Source of the DNA: Microthrixaceae bacterium | GTDB lineage: Bacteria; Actinomycetota; Acidimicrobiia; Acidimicrobiales; Microtrichaceae | Length of the DNA stretch: 42,684 nt | Direction: 5' to 3' | NCBI GenBank assembly: GCA_023957975.1 | Contig: JAMLGM010000015.1 | Coordinates: 1-42,684, forward strand | Part shown: piece by piece, positions 32,213 through 40,096 of the stretch | Layout: each line of letters begins with the position of its first letter | Numbering within the stretch: position 1 is the stretch's first letter | The notes under the pieces: generated by a model | Seen by the model: only the letters and a program-made list of their open reading frames with translations | The model's database searches: none | What the model was told of the DNA's origin: nothing | Program-made: the position numbers and the translations under genes

Positions 32213-33766
32213 ATGTCCAAGAAGCGTCCCGATGACGACCTCCCCCGCCGCAAGCGCCGCGTTCCGGCGTGGTGGGCGGATGCCAAGCTCGGCATCTTCG
32301 TGCACTGGACACCGGCGTCGGTGCCAGGGTTCGCACCGACCGGGCGCGACATCGGCAGCCTCATGGTCGATCCGGGACCGCATCCGCTCAGCGAGATCCC
32401 GTATTCGGAGTGGTACGAGAACTCGTTGCGTTTCGAGAACAGCTCGGTCGCCCGGTTCCATCGTGAGCACTACGGCTCGCGGCCCTACCGCGCCTTCGCC
32501 GACGAGTTCGTGGCTGGCCTCGAACGGTGGGACCCAACCGCCTGGGCGCGAACTTTCGCCGCCACCGGCGCCCGCTACGTCGTGTTGGTCACCAAGCACC
32601 ACGACGGCTGGTGTCTGTGGCCCTCTGAGGTCACCAACCCCCATCGTGTCGGATGGCAGTCGCAACGCGATCTCGTCGGCGAGCTCGCCGAGGCGGTTCG
32701 CGGCGAGGGAATGCGTTTTGGCGTCTACTACTCCGGCGCGTACGACTGGAGTTTCGACGATTCCGCCATCGGAACGGTCGGCTCCGGACTTCGCGCCATT
32801 CCGGGTGGCGAGTACGTCGACTACGCCGAGGCCCACGTGCGCGAACTCATCGACCGCTACCGGCCATCGGTGCTGTGGAACGACATCGGCTGGCCGGCGC
32901 CGAAGGCGCGGCTCGACGAGTTGTTTCGCTACTACTTCGCAGCGGTTCCCGACGGCGTCGTGAACGACCGGTGGATGCCGACCGGTCGTCTGCTCAAACT
33001 TGCGGCCAACCCGCGCCTCAGCGGTCTGGTCGACCGTGCGCTCCGGGCCAGCGCCGAGAAGTCCGGCGGCCTCGTCCCACCCGAGCCGCCGTTCTACGGA
33101 TACCAGACCCCCGAGTTCGTCGAGTTCGATGAGATTCGCTCGACGCCGTTTGAGATCGTGCGCGGGTTCGACCGGGGGTTCGGGTACAACCAGACGTCGA
33201 CCGAGGACGACTTCATCTCGCGCCGCGACCTCGAACTGCTCCTCGTGGGAGCGGCGGCAACGGGCGGCAATCTCATGGCGAACGTCGGACCGCGCGGCAT
33301 CGACGCGTCGATCCCCGAGGAACAGATGCGACGACTGCGCTGGCTTGCGGAGATCGAACCACTCATAGCCATGGCGCTGCGCGACACCCGACCGTGGGTT
33401 ATCCCCAAGTTCTGCGATCCCCACGGGACCGAGGTGCGTTTCGTGGCCCGCGGCGAATCGGTGTTCGCGTGGATCTGGCCAAGCCGTACGACCACCGACG
33501 GCGCCGCAGCGGAAACCACCACGGGTTCCTTGGTGCTGCCGCTCCGCGCCACGGCGCGCACGAGGCTGCTCGTCGCGGACCCCGACGAGCGTACCGTCGA
33601 CGGTTCCCCAAGCGATGGGATCGCCTGGTGTCCCCTGTCGATCGACACCGTCCATCTCGGCTCACGCATCGTCGTGCCGAACGACGTGATGACACCCCCA
33701 GCGACCGACGACCCCCGACCGAGGGTCCTTCGCGTCGACCACGCGGTAGCGATGCCATTCAGCTGA
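32213..33766 (+). CDS. GH29 alpha-L-fucosidase
   Basis: 517-aa retaining fucosidase of family 29. Motifs include WWADAKLGIFVHWTPASVPGF near the N-terminus, ARYVVLVTKHHDGWCLWPS, FGVYYSGAYDW, and the nucleophile Asp224 in VLWNDIGWP. GNLMANVGPRGID closes the barrel and a small beta-sandwich follows. There is no signal peptide, so the enzyme may be cytoplasmic. GGAGA lies before the ATG; an earlier in-frame start lies inside the palindrome and is rejected. With the GH36 and GH5 genes it suggests use of algal or host glycans. Confidence 0.92.
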   Translation: MSKKRPDDDLPRRKRRVPAWWADAKLGIFVHWTPASVPGFAPTGRDIGSLMVDPGPHPLSEIPYSEWYENSLRFENSSVARFHREHYGSRPYRAFADEFVAGLERWDPTAWARTFAATGARYVVLVTKHHDGWCLWPSEVTNPHRVGWQSQRDLVGELAEAVRGEGMRFGVYYSGAYDWSFDDSAIGTVGSGLRAIPGGEYVDYAEAHVRELIDRYRPSVLWNDIGWPAPKARLDELFRYYFAAVPDGVVNDRWMPTGRLLKLAANPRLSGLVDRALRASAEKSGGLVPPEPPFYGYQTPEFVEFDEIRSTPFEIVRGFDRGFGYNQTSTEDDFISRRDLELLLVGAAATGGNLMANVGPRGIDASIPEEQMRRLRWLAEIEPLIAMALRDTRPWVIPKFCDPHGTEVRFVARGESVFAWIWPSRTTTDGAAAETTTGSLVLPLRATARTRLLVADPDERTVDGSPSDGIAWCPLSIDTVHLGSRIVVPNDVMTPPATDDPRPRVLRVDHAVAMPFS

Positions 33767-33899
33767 TCACTCTGCCGCCTCGATCATCGGAGGCAGCCGA
33801 AGCGACGAGCCTGTAGCTTCGGCGCGCACAGGCGCACCGCCCCTCCGAGGGTGGGGCATCTCGGGGGATGGCTGCGCCGGCGACCACGATCGGGGTGAC

Positions 33900-35804
33900 G
33901 TGTTGGACGCGACGACTACCAAGGAACGGAACGCGAAGAACCGGCTTCGTTGCTCGATCCGCGTGACGGTGACGTTCACGATCGTCGCGGTCCTCGCAGC
34001 GTGCGTTCCGCCGTCGCCGCCCGACCTGTCGGACACCACCGGCGAGTACGGCGTGGTGGTGACCCGCAACCTTGAGATTCCCCTCGCGGATGGGCGCGTG
34101 CTTCGCGCCGACCTCTACTCCCCGACCGATCCACTCACCGGGGTTCCCGCCCCCGGGCCCTTTCCCGTCATCATCGGGTTTACCCCATACGGCAAGTCGG
34201 GCGCGGCCACCTCACCGACCGGCTCCGACGGGGTCAACCTGTCGCTCGTGCGCCACGGCTACCTGGCGGCCGCGGTCGACATTCCCGGCACCGGGGCATC
34301 GGATGGAGCATTCGACCTGTTCGACCATCACGAAGCGGTCGCCGGCGCTGAGGTGGTCGACTGGGCGGCGCAACTCCCGCGTTCGAACGGCGCAGTCGGG
34401 ATGCTCGGCCTTTCCTACATGGCGATCGTTCAACTGTTCACCGCTGCCGAGGTCGGGCCGGATTCGCCGCTCAAGGCGATCTTTCCGATGGCGGCAACGG
34501 TCGACCCGTATCGGGATCTTTACACCAGCGGCGGTGCCCTCAACGTTCTGTCTCCCCTCGGACTGTTGTTCGGATACGGAATCACCCGCTCGGTCACACC
34601 GTTCACCGAACTCTGGAACGATCCGATCGCCGCGCTTCGTCACGCCGGCAGCAACTTCGGCCGTCTCGGCGAGTTCGAAGCGGTCATGGCCGACGACATG
34701 TTCAACAACGGCCCGCGCCGGTACGACGGCGAGTGGTGGGACCAACGACGACCTGGCCGAATCCTGCAGCGCATCGCCGACAACGGTGTTGCGGTCTACG
34801 TCGTCGGCGGGCTGTACGACGTCTTCCAGCGCGGCGAGCCGCTCATCTACAGCGGCCTGCAAAACGCGTGGTCCGGCCGCGACGTCGAGGCTCCCATGGC
34901 TCCCGACCAGCCGGTTTCCGATCGTTTCCAATTGCTGACCGGCCCCTGGACCCACGGAACGATCGGCGACGGCCTCGACATGACCGCAATCCAACTCTCC
35001 TGGTTCGACCGATGGCTGAAGGGCCGCAACGATTCGACCCATCCGTTGACGTCGCCGGCCGCGTCCCCCGCAGCGCCGCTGCACGTCGTGGAGCCCGGCG
35101 GCGCCAGTTACGACGCATCGACCTATCCGCTCGACGATGCCCGCACCGAACGGCTGTGGCTGCGCGAGCACGGAGGCCTCGCAACGGGCGGTCCCGAGGC
35201 CCCCGAGCCCGACGACGTCATCTATTACTCCCCGCTCGCCGACCCCTGCACCGCTTCGACGACGCAGTTCGCCGCCGGACTGTTCGCCGAGTGCCTCGCC
35301 CCGGTTCGACGGTCGACCACCGGAAACGAGGCCACCTACACCACGCCGCCCCTGGAGGATCCGGTCCAGCTCGCCGGGCCGATCGGCCTGACGCTGAGCG
35401 CGTCGTCGACAACCTCCGAGACGCTGTTTTCGGTCACCGTCGAAGACGTCGCAGCCGACGGCACCTCGACGACGTTGACCGGCGGAGCACAACTCGGTTC
35501 GCTCCGAGCGCTCGACCCGGACCGATCCTGGTGGAACGAACTCGGCGGCGTGACCAAGCCGCACCTCATCTCCACCCGCGCTGTCTCCCAGCCGGTGCCC
35601 CGAGGCGTCCCGGTCACCTACCACATTGAGGTTCGCCCGGCATTCGCCACCCTCGAAGCGGGCCACCGCCTCCGCCTGCGGATCTCGACAGTCGATTTCC
35701 CGCATCTGATCCCGCTCGGCGAGTTCCCCCAACTCCTCGGCGGCCGATACCGGTTGCACCACAGCCCGGCGACCCCGTCGTTCATCGATCTCTCGGTGCG
35801 GTAG
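33900..35804 (+). CDS. CocE/NonD-type alpha/beta hydrolase, lipoprotein
   Basis: 634-aa exported serine hydrolase of the X-Pro dipeptidyl-peptidase (S15)/CocE family. The signal peptide ends VAVLAAC. The N-terminal catalytic domain carries the nucleophile Ser172 in LGLSYMA, PVIIGFTPYGKSG and DIPGTGASDG. The GPWTHGT segment holds the catalytic His, and the C-terminal jelly-roll domain includes LRLRISTVDFPHL. Start is GTG after GGGGTGA. Members hydrolyse acylated peptides, esters or amides; the substrate is unknown. Confidence 0.88.
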   Translation: MLDATTTKERNAKNRLRCSIRVTVTFTIVAVLAACVPPSPPDLSDTTGEYGVVVTRNLEIPLADGRVLRADLYSPTDPLTGVPAPGPFPVIIGFTPYGKSGAATSPTGSDGVNLSLVRHGYLAAAVDIPGTGASDGAFDLFDHHEAVAGAEVVDWAAQLPRSNGAVGMLGLSYMAIVQLFTAAEVGPDSPLKAIFPMAATVDPYRDLYTSGGALNVLSPLGLLFGYGITRSVTPFTELWNDPIAALRHAGSNFGRLGEFEAVMADDMFNNGPRRYDGEWWDQRRPGRILQRIADNGVAVYVVGGLYDVFQRGEPLIYSGLQNAWSGRDVEAPMAPDQPVSDRFQLLTGPWTHGTIGDGLDMTAIQLSWFDRWLKGRNDSTHPLTSPAASPAAPLHVVEPGGASYDASTYPLDDARTERLWLREHGGLATGGPEAPEPDDVIYYSPLADPCTASTTQFAAGLFAECLAPVRRSTTGNEATYTTPPLEDPVQLAGPIGLTLSASSTTSETLFSVTVEDVAADGTSTTLTGGAQLGSLRALDPDRSWWNELGGVTKPHLISTRAVSQPVPRGVPVTYHIEVRPAFATLEAGHRLRLRISTVDFPHLIPLGEFPQLLGGRYRLHHSPATPSFIDLSVR

Positions 35805-35898
35805 CCGTCGTCCGCCGTCCGCCGTCTGGGACGGACCGCACGCTTTCTGCCCGAGTCTGGCCCGACAAGTCGCCTCGGGTGGTTGCGGACGGGCGCCA

Positions 35899-36050
35899 CG
35901 AAACGACCGGCGGCTACGATCGGGCCCGTCACGTCCAGTCATCGCCTGGGAGGAAAGCCGGTCAGAGTCCGGCGCTGTCCCGCAGCCGTAGGTCATGTCG
36001 TCCCAGCGACGATGCGACGAGTCGGAATGCTCCCGCGATGTGTCGCTTCG
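35899..36050 (+). ncRNA. Cobalamin riboswitch aptamer
   Basis: The conserved core reads GGAAAGCCGGTCAGAGTCCG followed by GCGCTGTCCCGCAGCCGTA, the B12-box core of cobalamin riboswitches. GAGTCGGAATGCTCCCGCGA near 36020-36038 fits the 3' element. A closing stem P1 can form between 35899-35907 (CGAAACGAC) and 36042-36050 (GTCGCTTCG) with one mismatch. It lies directly before a surface-protein/ECF operon, which gives the cobalamin assignment for that operon. Exact 5' and 3' limits are estimates. Confidence 0.88.
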
Positions 36051-36052
36051 AG

Positions 36053-36123
36053 ATCCGTCGTGGAGAACGGATGCCGAAGCCCTGAGGTCCGCGAATGCGA
36101 GCCTTCGGGCCATCGGCCGGAGG
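36053..36123 (+). promoter_or_regulatory. Riboswitch expression platform sequestering the ribosome site
   Basis: The ribosome site lies in CCGGAGG (36117-36123). CCTTCGG (36102-36108) can pair with it to hide it, but CCGAAG (36074-36079) can instead pair with CTTCGG (36103-36108), freeing the site. A further stem ATCCGT/ACGGAT (36053-36058 with 36067-36072) could link this choice to the aptamer. The pairings are visible; the switching direction is inferred from how cobalamin normally represses. Confidence 0.6.
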
Positions 36124-36130
36124 TTCCAAC

Positions 36131-37717
36131 ATGCTTTTCAGTCCGCAACGAAGACTCGCACGCTCACGTGTTGCGGTCGCCGGCGCCGTGGCGTCGGTCG
36201 TCGCCGTGACCGCGGCGGTCACCGTCCCACCCTTGTTGTCCGATGCCGCTGCAGCACCGGCGGCCCCCTCCGCCGAGGCCCACGCCGCGATCGACTGGCT
36301 CGGCACGCAGCTCGACAACCACCACGGTTCGATGCCGGCATCGTTCGGCGAGGGCAGCGACTGGGGACTCACCGCCGACGTCATCCTCGCATTCGCCTCG
36401 GCCGGTCGTTCGACCGACGCTGCAGCGCAGCGAGCGCTCGACCGACTCACCGAAAACGCCGTCGTCTACACGACCTGGGACGACATCATGCCCGACGACC
36501 ACGTCCGCCTCGCTGGCCCGACGGCCAAGATGCTGTTGGCGCTCACGGCCGGTGGACGTTCGTCGGTCGTCGAAGGCGTCGACTTCGAAGCGGAGTTGCG
36601 CGGCCTGGTCACAACGTCGGGAATCCAGCGAGGTCGCGTGTCGGATCGAGTGCCGAACCCCGCGTGGAACGCCGCGAACGGATTCGGTCAGGCCTTGGCG
36701 ATCCTGGCGCTGGAGACCACCCCCGGCCGATCCCCCGACTCCGCAGTTCGGTTCCTGATCGCGCAGCAATGCCCTGCCGGAGGGTTTCGCCTGAACTACT
36801 CGACCACGGCCGCCTGCGCGAACGACGCCGAGGCCGACACCGACGCGTCGGGTCTGGCGCTTTCCGCGCTGCTCGCCGTCGAACGCACCCCCGAGGTCAG
36901 CGCCTCGCTCAGCCGCGGCACCGCGTGGCTGTTGGGCAAGCAACAAGGCGATGGATCCTTCGGGGGCACCGGACCGGCCGCTGCCGCGAACACGAACAGC
37001 ACCGGAATCATCGCCCAGTTTCTGAGGGCGGCGGGCCATCTTCAGGCCGCCGACCGGGCTGCCGTATGGATCACCGGATGTTGCACCGTCACGACCGCGA
37101 CTGCTGCCGGCACCGCACTCGTCAGCCAACTCGGGGCGATTGCCTACTCGCCCGCAGCATTTGCCGCCGGAACGGCCGACGGCATCACGACCCAATCCGG
37201 CGACCAATGGCGTCGCTCCACCACCCAGGCGGTCCTGGCGCTCGGGCTCGCACCCTACGGTCGCGTCGACGTCACGCCGATCGTCGACTCGCCCACCTCG
37301 AGCACCGCGGCTCCCACGACCTCGTCGAGCACCACCGCGTCGAGCACGACGAGCACGTCCAGCACCACCGCGTCGAGCACGACGAGCACCTCGGCCTCGT
37401 CGACCACCTCGACCTCGTCGAGCACCACGGAAGCAACAACCACAACTGCGGCGACCACCTCGACCACCTCGACTCCCACGACCTCATCGGTGCCGACCAG
37501 CGTGCTGGGACAACAGGTGTCCCGCAACGAACCGCCGGCCGCGACGAGCGGCTCAACCTTCGGGTCGAACCGTGCCTCCTCGGGCACCGACGGAGCAGGC
37601 GGCGCGAGTCGACTCGCCACCACGGGGTCCAACGTCGCCGGGCTTCTCAGCCTCGCCGCCGGAACGATCCTGCTGGGCACCGCCGTGTTGAGTCGTCGCC
37701 CGAAGGTCGCTCGGTGA
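36131..37717 (+). CDS. LAxTG-anchored alpha/alpha-barrel surface protein (intrinsic-factor-like)
   Basis: 528-aa exported protein. A signal peptide (about residues 1-43) is followed by an alpha-helical repeat domain (about 45-360). The repeats (for example LTADVILAFASAGRS, FGQALAILALETT, ASGLALSALLAVE and TAWLLGKQQGDGSFGG, with QxxDGSFGG-type QW motifs) resemble the alpha6/alpha6 fold of prenyltransferases and of the N-terminal domain of animal intrinsic factor. A Ser/Thr stalk, a 33-nt repeat (37325-37390 region), and a sorting signal LATTG at 495-499 with a hydrophobic stretch and an Arg-rich tail follow. This fits a class E sortase substrate. GGAGG lies before the ATG. Ligand binding is inferred from the riboswitch and neighbours. 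Confidence 0.8.
   Translation: MLFSPQRRLARSRVAVAGAVASVVAVTAAVTVPPLLSDAAAAPAAPSAEAHAAIDWLGTQLDNHHGSMPASFGEGSDWGLTADVILAFASAGRSTDAAAQRALDRLTENAVVYTTWDDIMPDDHVRLAGPTAKMLLALTAGGRSSVVEGVDFEAELRGLVTTSGIQRGRVSDRVPNPAWNAANGFGQALAILALETTPGRSPDSAVRFLIAQQCPAGGFRLNYSTTAACANDAEADTDASGLALSALLAVERTPEVSASLSRGTAWLLGKQQGDGSFGGTGPAAAANTNSTGIIAQFLRAAGHLQAADRAAVWITGCCTVTTATAAGTALVSQLGAIAYSPAAFAAGTADGITTQSGDQWRRSTTQAVLALGLAPYGRVDVTPIVDSPTSSTAAPTTSSSTTASSTTSTSSTTASSTTSTSASSTTSTSSSTTEATTTTAATTSTTSTPTTSSVPTSVLGQQVSRNEPPAATSGSTFGSNRASSGTDGAGGASRLATTGSNVAGLLSLAAGTILLGTAVLSRRPKVAR
37322..37392 (+). repeat. 33-nt tandem repeat coding the Ser/Thr stalk
   Basis: A 33-nt unit beginning AGCACCACCGCGTCGAGCAC occurs twice in tandem with minor changes, inside a longer Thr/Ser-coding stretch (about 37290-37490). 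It makes a flexible, probably glycosylated stalk between the barrel domain and the sorting signal; slippage would change stalk length. Confidence 0.7.
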
Positions 37718-38841
37718 GCGGCCGCCCATCGAGGACCGCGTCGAGGACCGCGTCGGTCACCGCGATGGTAACCGCGGCGGTCACCGCCTTCATCGCCGCG
37801 TTGACGATGCCGCTCCTCGCCGACGCCGCCGCGGCCGAACCGGTTCATGCACAGGCTTGGACCGATGGCGCGTGCGCGACGGCGGCAGGCGTGACGGTCG
37901 TCATCGACTTCGGTGACCTCGGTGGTGGGGTTCACGTGCGCTGCGCACCCGGAGCGGTGAGTTCCGGGTTCGATGCACTCAACAAGGTCGGCGTCGAGTT
38001 CCGCACCGCGATCCGCCAACCCGGGTTCCTCTGCAGAATTGCCGGGCAGCCAGCGGACGACCCGTGCATCGACACCTCGCCTGCCTCGGCCTACTGGTCC
38101 TATTGGCTGGCCCCTCGCGGTGGCGCGTGGTGCTACAGCAACTGGGGCGCCGGAACCCGGGTTCCACCGCAAGGGTCGGTGGAAGGATGGTCCTTCTCCC
38201 GCGGTCAGACGAGTTCGAACGTTCCGCCGCCGGGCCTGGCACCGCCAGCACTCGCCGGCGCAACCGCCCCGGCACTGGCAGCCAGCGATTGCGATCCGAA
38301 GCCCTCCGCTCCGAAGGCGCCGGTCGGGACCGACAGCTCTGCAAACGCGACCACCGCCCCGAACACCACCGCGAAGGCACCGGTCACGGCCGTTCCCAAC
38401 GGATCCAACGGATCCAACGGCTCAATCAACTCACCCGCGGCGGCAAACACGGCTCCAAATGCAGCGCCCTCGGCAAATTCCGCTGGCACCGCCCGCGGGG
38501 CGACCACGCCGCCGGCACCGCCCGGATCCGATTCCGGTCCGGGCGCCCAGACCCCAGCATTGGCCGAGCCGAACCCTGTCGCCGAGGTCGAGGCTCAGGT
38601 AGCGGCCGAGACGACCGTTCCCGCCGAGGATTCGAACGGCTCCACCGATCCGACCGACTCCACATCACCACCGGACTCGACCGGCAGCGACGACAACGAC
38701 GACCGCGCCGCCGGCGCACCGATCGAGTTGTCGGCAGGCACCGATCGTGGTTCGCCGGTCGGCGTCGCCGTCGGCGGATCGCTCATTGCGGCGATGGGGC
38801 TGGTCGCGCTCGTGTTGAGGAAGCGTGGCAGAGCGCACTAG
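37714..38841 (+). CDS. Membrane-anchored transcobalamin-C-like (DUF4430-like) protein
   Basis: 375-aa exported protein. GTG overlaps the previous stop by four bases. A signal segment (about 18-41) precedes a cysteine-containing beta domain (about 45-165) with VTVVIDFGDLGGGVHVRCA and SAYWSYWLAPRGGAWCYSNWG. The YWSYW motif is the hallmark of the DUF4430/transcobalamin-C-terminal family that forms the second domain of intrinsic factor. A Pro/Ala/Asn/Thr-rich linker follows, then a membrane helix (about 345-367) ending RKRGRAH, without a clear LPxTG motif. I recall Streptomyces homologs called SCO2322 family, always near an ECF transporter; this is memory, not checked. With the previous protein it probably forms a two-part cobalamin catcher. 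Confidence 0.75.
   Translation: MSGRPSRTASRTASVTAMVTAAVTAFIAALTMPLLADAAAAEPVHAQAWTDGACATAAGVTVVIDFGDLGGGVHVRCAPGAVSSGFDALNKVGVEFRTAIRQPGFLCRIAGQPADDPCIDTSPASAYWSYWLAPRGGAWCYSNWGAGTRVPPQGSVEGWSFSRGQTSSNVPPPGLAPPALAGATAPALAASDCDPKPSAPKAPVGTDSSANATTAPNTTAKAPVTAVPNGSNGSNGSINSPAAANTAPNAAPSANSAGTARGATTPPAPPGSDSGPGAQTPALAEPNPVAEVEAQVAAETTVPAEDSNGSTDPTDSTSPPDSTGSDDNDDRAAGAPIELSAGTDRGSPVGVAVGGSLIAAMGLVALVLRKRGRAH
38398..38424 (+). repeat. 9-bp tandem repeat (NGS) in the linker
   Basis: CAACGGATC-type 9-bp units in tandem encode NGSNGSNGS in the linker of the DUF4430-like protein. They make a flexible spacer. Confidence 0.6.
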
Positions 38842-40096
38842 CCCTCCACCGGTTTCACCCCCCGCCGCAAGTCGCACTGCATTCCGCACCGTGTTTCGTC
38901 CTGCGTTTCGCACTCCGGTACGGCTCCGTCGCGATCTGCACCCCGGCGCCTGGTGGATCTGGGCGCTCGCAATGGCAACGGCCACGACCCGCACGACCAA
39001 CCCACTCCTCATCGGCCTCACCCTCGCGGTCGTCGCGCTCGTGGTGTCCGAACGACGCAGCGATGCGCCGTGGGCCAAGGGATTCGGGGCCTATTTCGCG
39101 TTCGGCCTCGTCATCATCGGGATCCGCTTGGTCTTTCGGATGTTCCTCGACGGCCAACACGGAACGCACATCCTGTTCACCCTTCCCGAGATCCCGTTAC
39201 CGGAGGCTGCCGCCGGGATTCGCATCGGAGGCCCGGTCTCCCTCGAAGGCATGCTGGCCGCACTCTACGACGGGCTCCGGCTCGCCACGATGCTGATCTG
39301 CATCGGGGCCGCGAACGTCCTCGCCAATCCGAAACGCCTGCTCAAGTCGGTGCCGAGCGCGCTCTACGAGGTCGGCTCGGCGATCACCGTTGCGCTCAGC
39401 GTTGCACCACAACTCGTCGAAAGCGGCCGCCGCGTCGCCCGCGCGCGGCGACTTCGCGGCGAGGTGGGGCGGCGAACCCACTGGGTGCGCCAGGTCGCCA
39501 TCCCGGTCATGACCGATGCCCTCGACCGCTCTCTCGCCCTCGCCGCCGCCATGGATTCGCGCGGCTACGGCCGCACCGCCGGGGCCAGCCGCGGGTCGCG
39601 CCGGGTGACCGGAGCACTCATGTTGGTCGGCCTCGCGGGGCTGTGTGCCGGAACCTACGGCCTGCTCGACACCACCGCATTCGGCCCACTCACCGCCCCC
39701 ATGCTCATCGGCGGTGTGGCCGCGTGTGCCGCCGGGATCCGGGCCAGCGGATCGCAGGTCCAGCGAACCCGCTATCGGCCCGACCCGTGGGCCCTCCCGG
39801 AGTGGGGGGTCGCCGCAGTCGGCACCGGCGTCGCCGTCGTCATCGTCGTCACCTCGTCGATCGATCCGAACCAGCTCAATCCGTCCCTGCAACCACTCGT
39901 GTGGCCGAGCCTGCCTCCGATACCGACGATCGCCATTCTGTGCGGTGCACTCGCCGCCGTCATCGCTCCACCCCCCGCCTGGGCGAGCCGGTCGACCGGA
40001 TTCGACCTCGACGACGACGCCGACCTTGGCACCCACGCCGGGGTCTCGACCCCCGATCAACTCGCCGCCCTGCTACGCCCGAAGGTCTCGCGATGA
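38825..40096 (+). CDS. ECF transporter transmembrane component EcfT (CbiQ-like)
   Basis: 423-aa integral membrane T component that couples ATP hydrolysis to the S subunit. GTG overlaps the previous gene by 17 bases. There are several membrane segments from about residue 45 on. Two coupling motifs lie in ARRLRGEVGRR and AMDSRGYGR, which fit the A-x-x-x-R-G signature that docks to EcfA. The N-terminal 35 residues are Arg/Pro-rich and probably cytoplasmic. An extended C-terminal region with three more helices (about 260-370) exceeds the usual CbiQ length of about 250-270 residues. Confidence 0.88.
   Translation: MAERTSPPPVSPPAASRTAFRTVFRPAFRTPVRLRRDLHPGAWWIWALAMATATTRTTNPLLIGLTLAVVALVVSERRSDAPWAKGFGAYFAFGLVIIGIRLVFRMFLDGQHGTHILFTLPEIPLPEAAAGIRIGGPVSLEGMLAALYDGLRLATMLICIGAANVLANPKRLLKSVPSALYEVGSAITVALSVAPQLVESGRRVARARRLRGEVGRRTHWVRQVAIPVMTDALDRSLALAAAMDSRGYGRTAGASRGSRRVTGALMLVGLAGLCAGTYGLLDTTAFGPLTAPMLIGGVAACAAGIRASGSQVQRTRYRPDPWALPEWGVAAVGTGVAVVIVVTSSIDPNQLNPSLQPLVWPSLPPIPTIAILCGALAAVIAPPPAWASRSTGFDLDDDADLGTHAGVSTPDQLAALLRPKVSR

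Noticed and set aside
34212..36113. 633-codon minus-strand frame across the CocE-type gene and the riboswitch
   Set aside because: Antisense to a clear hydrolase and a structured RNA; composition is shadow-like with no motif.
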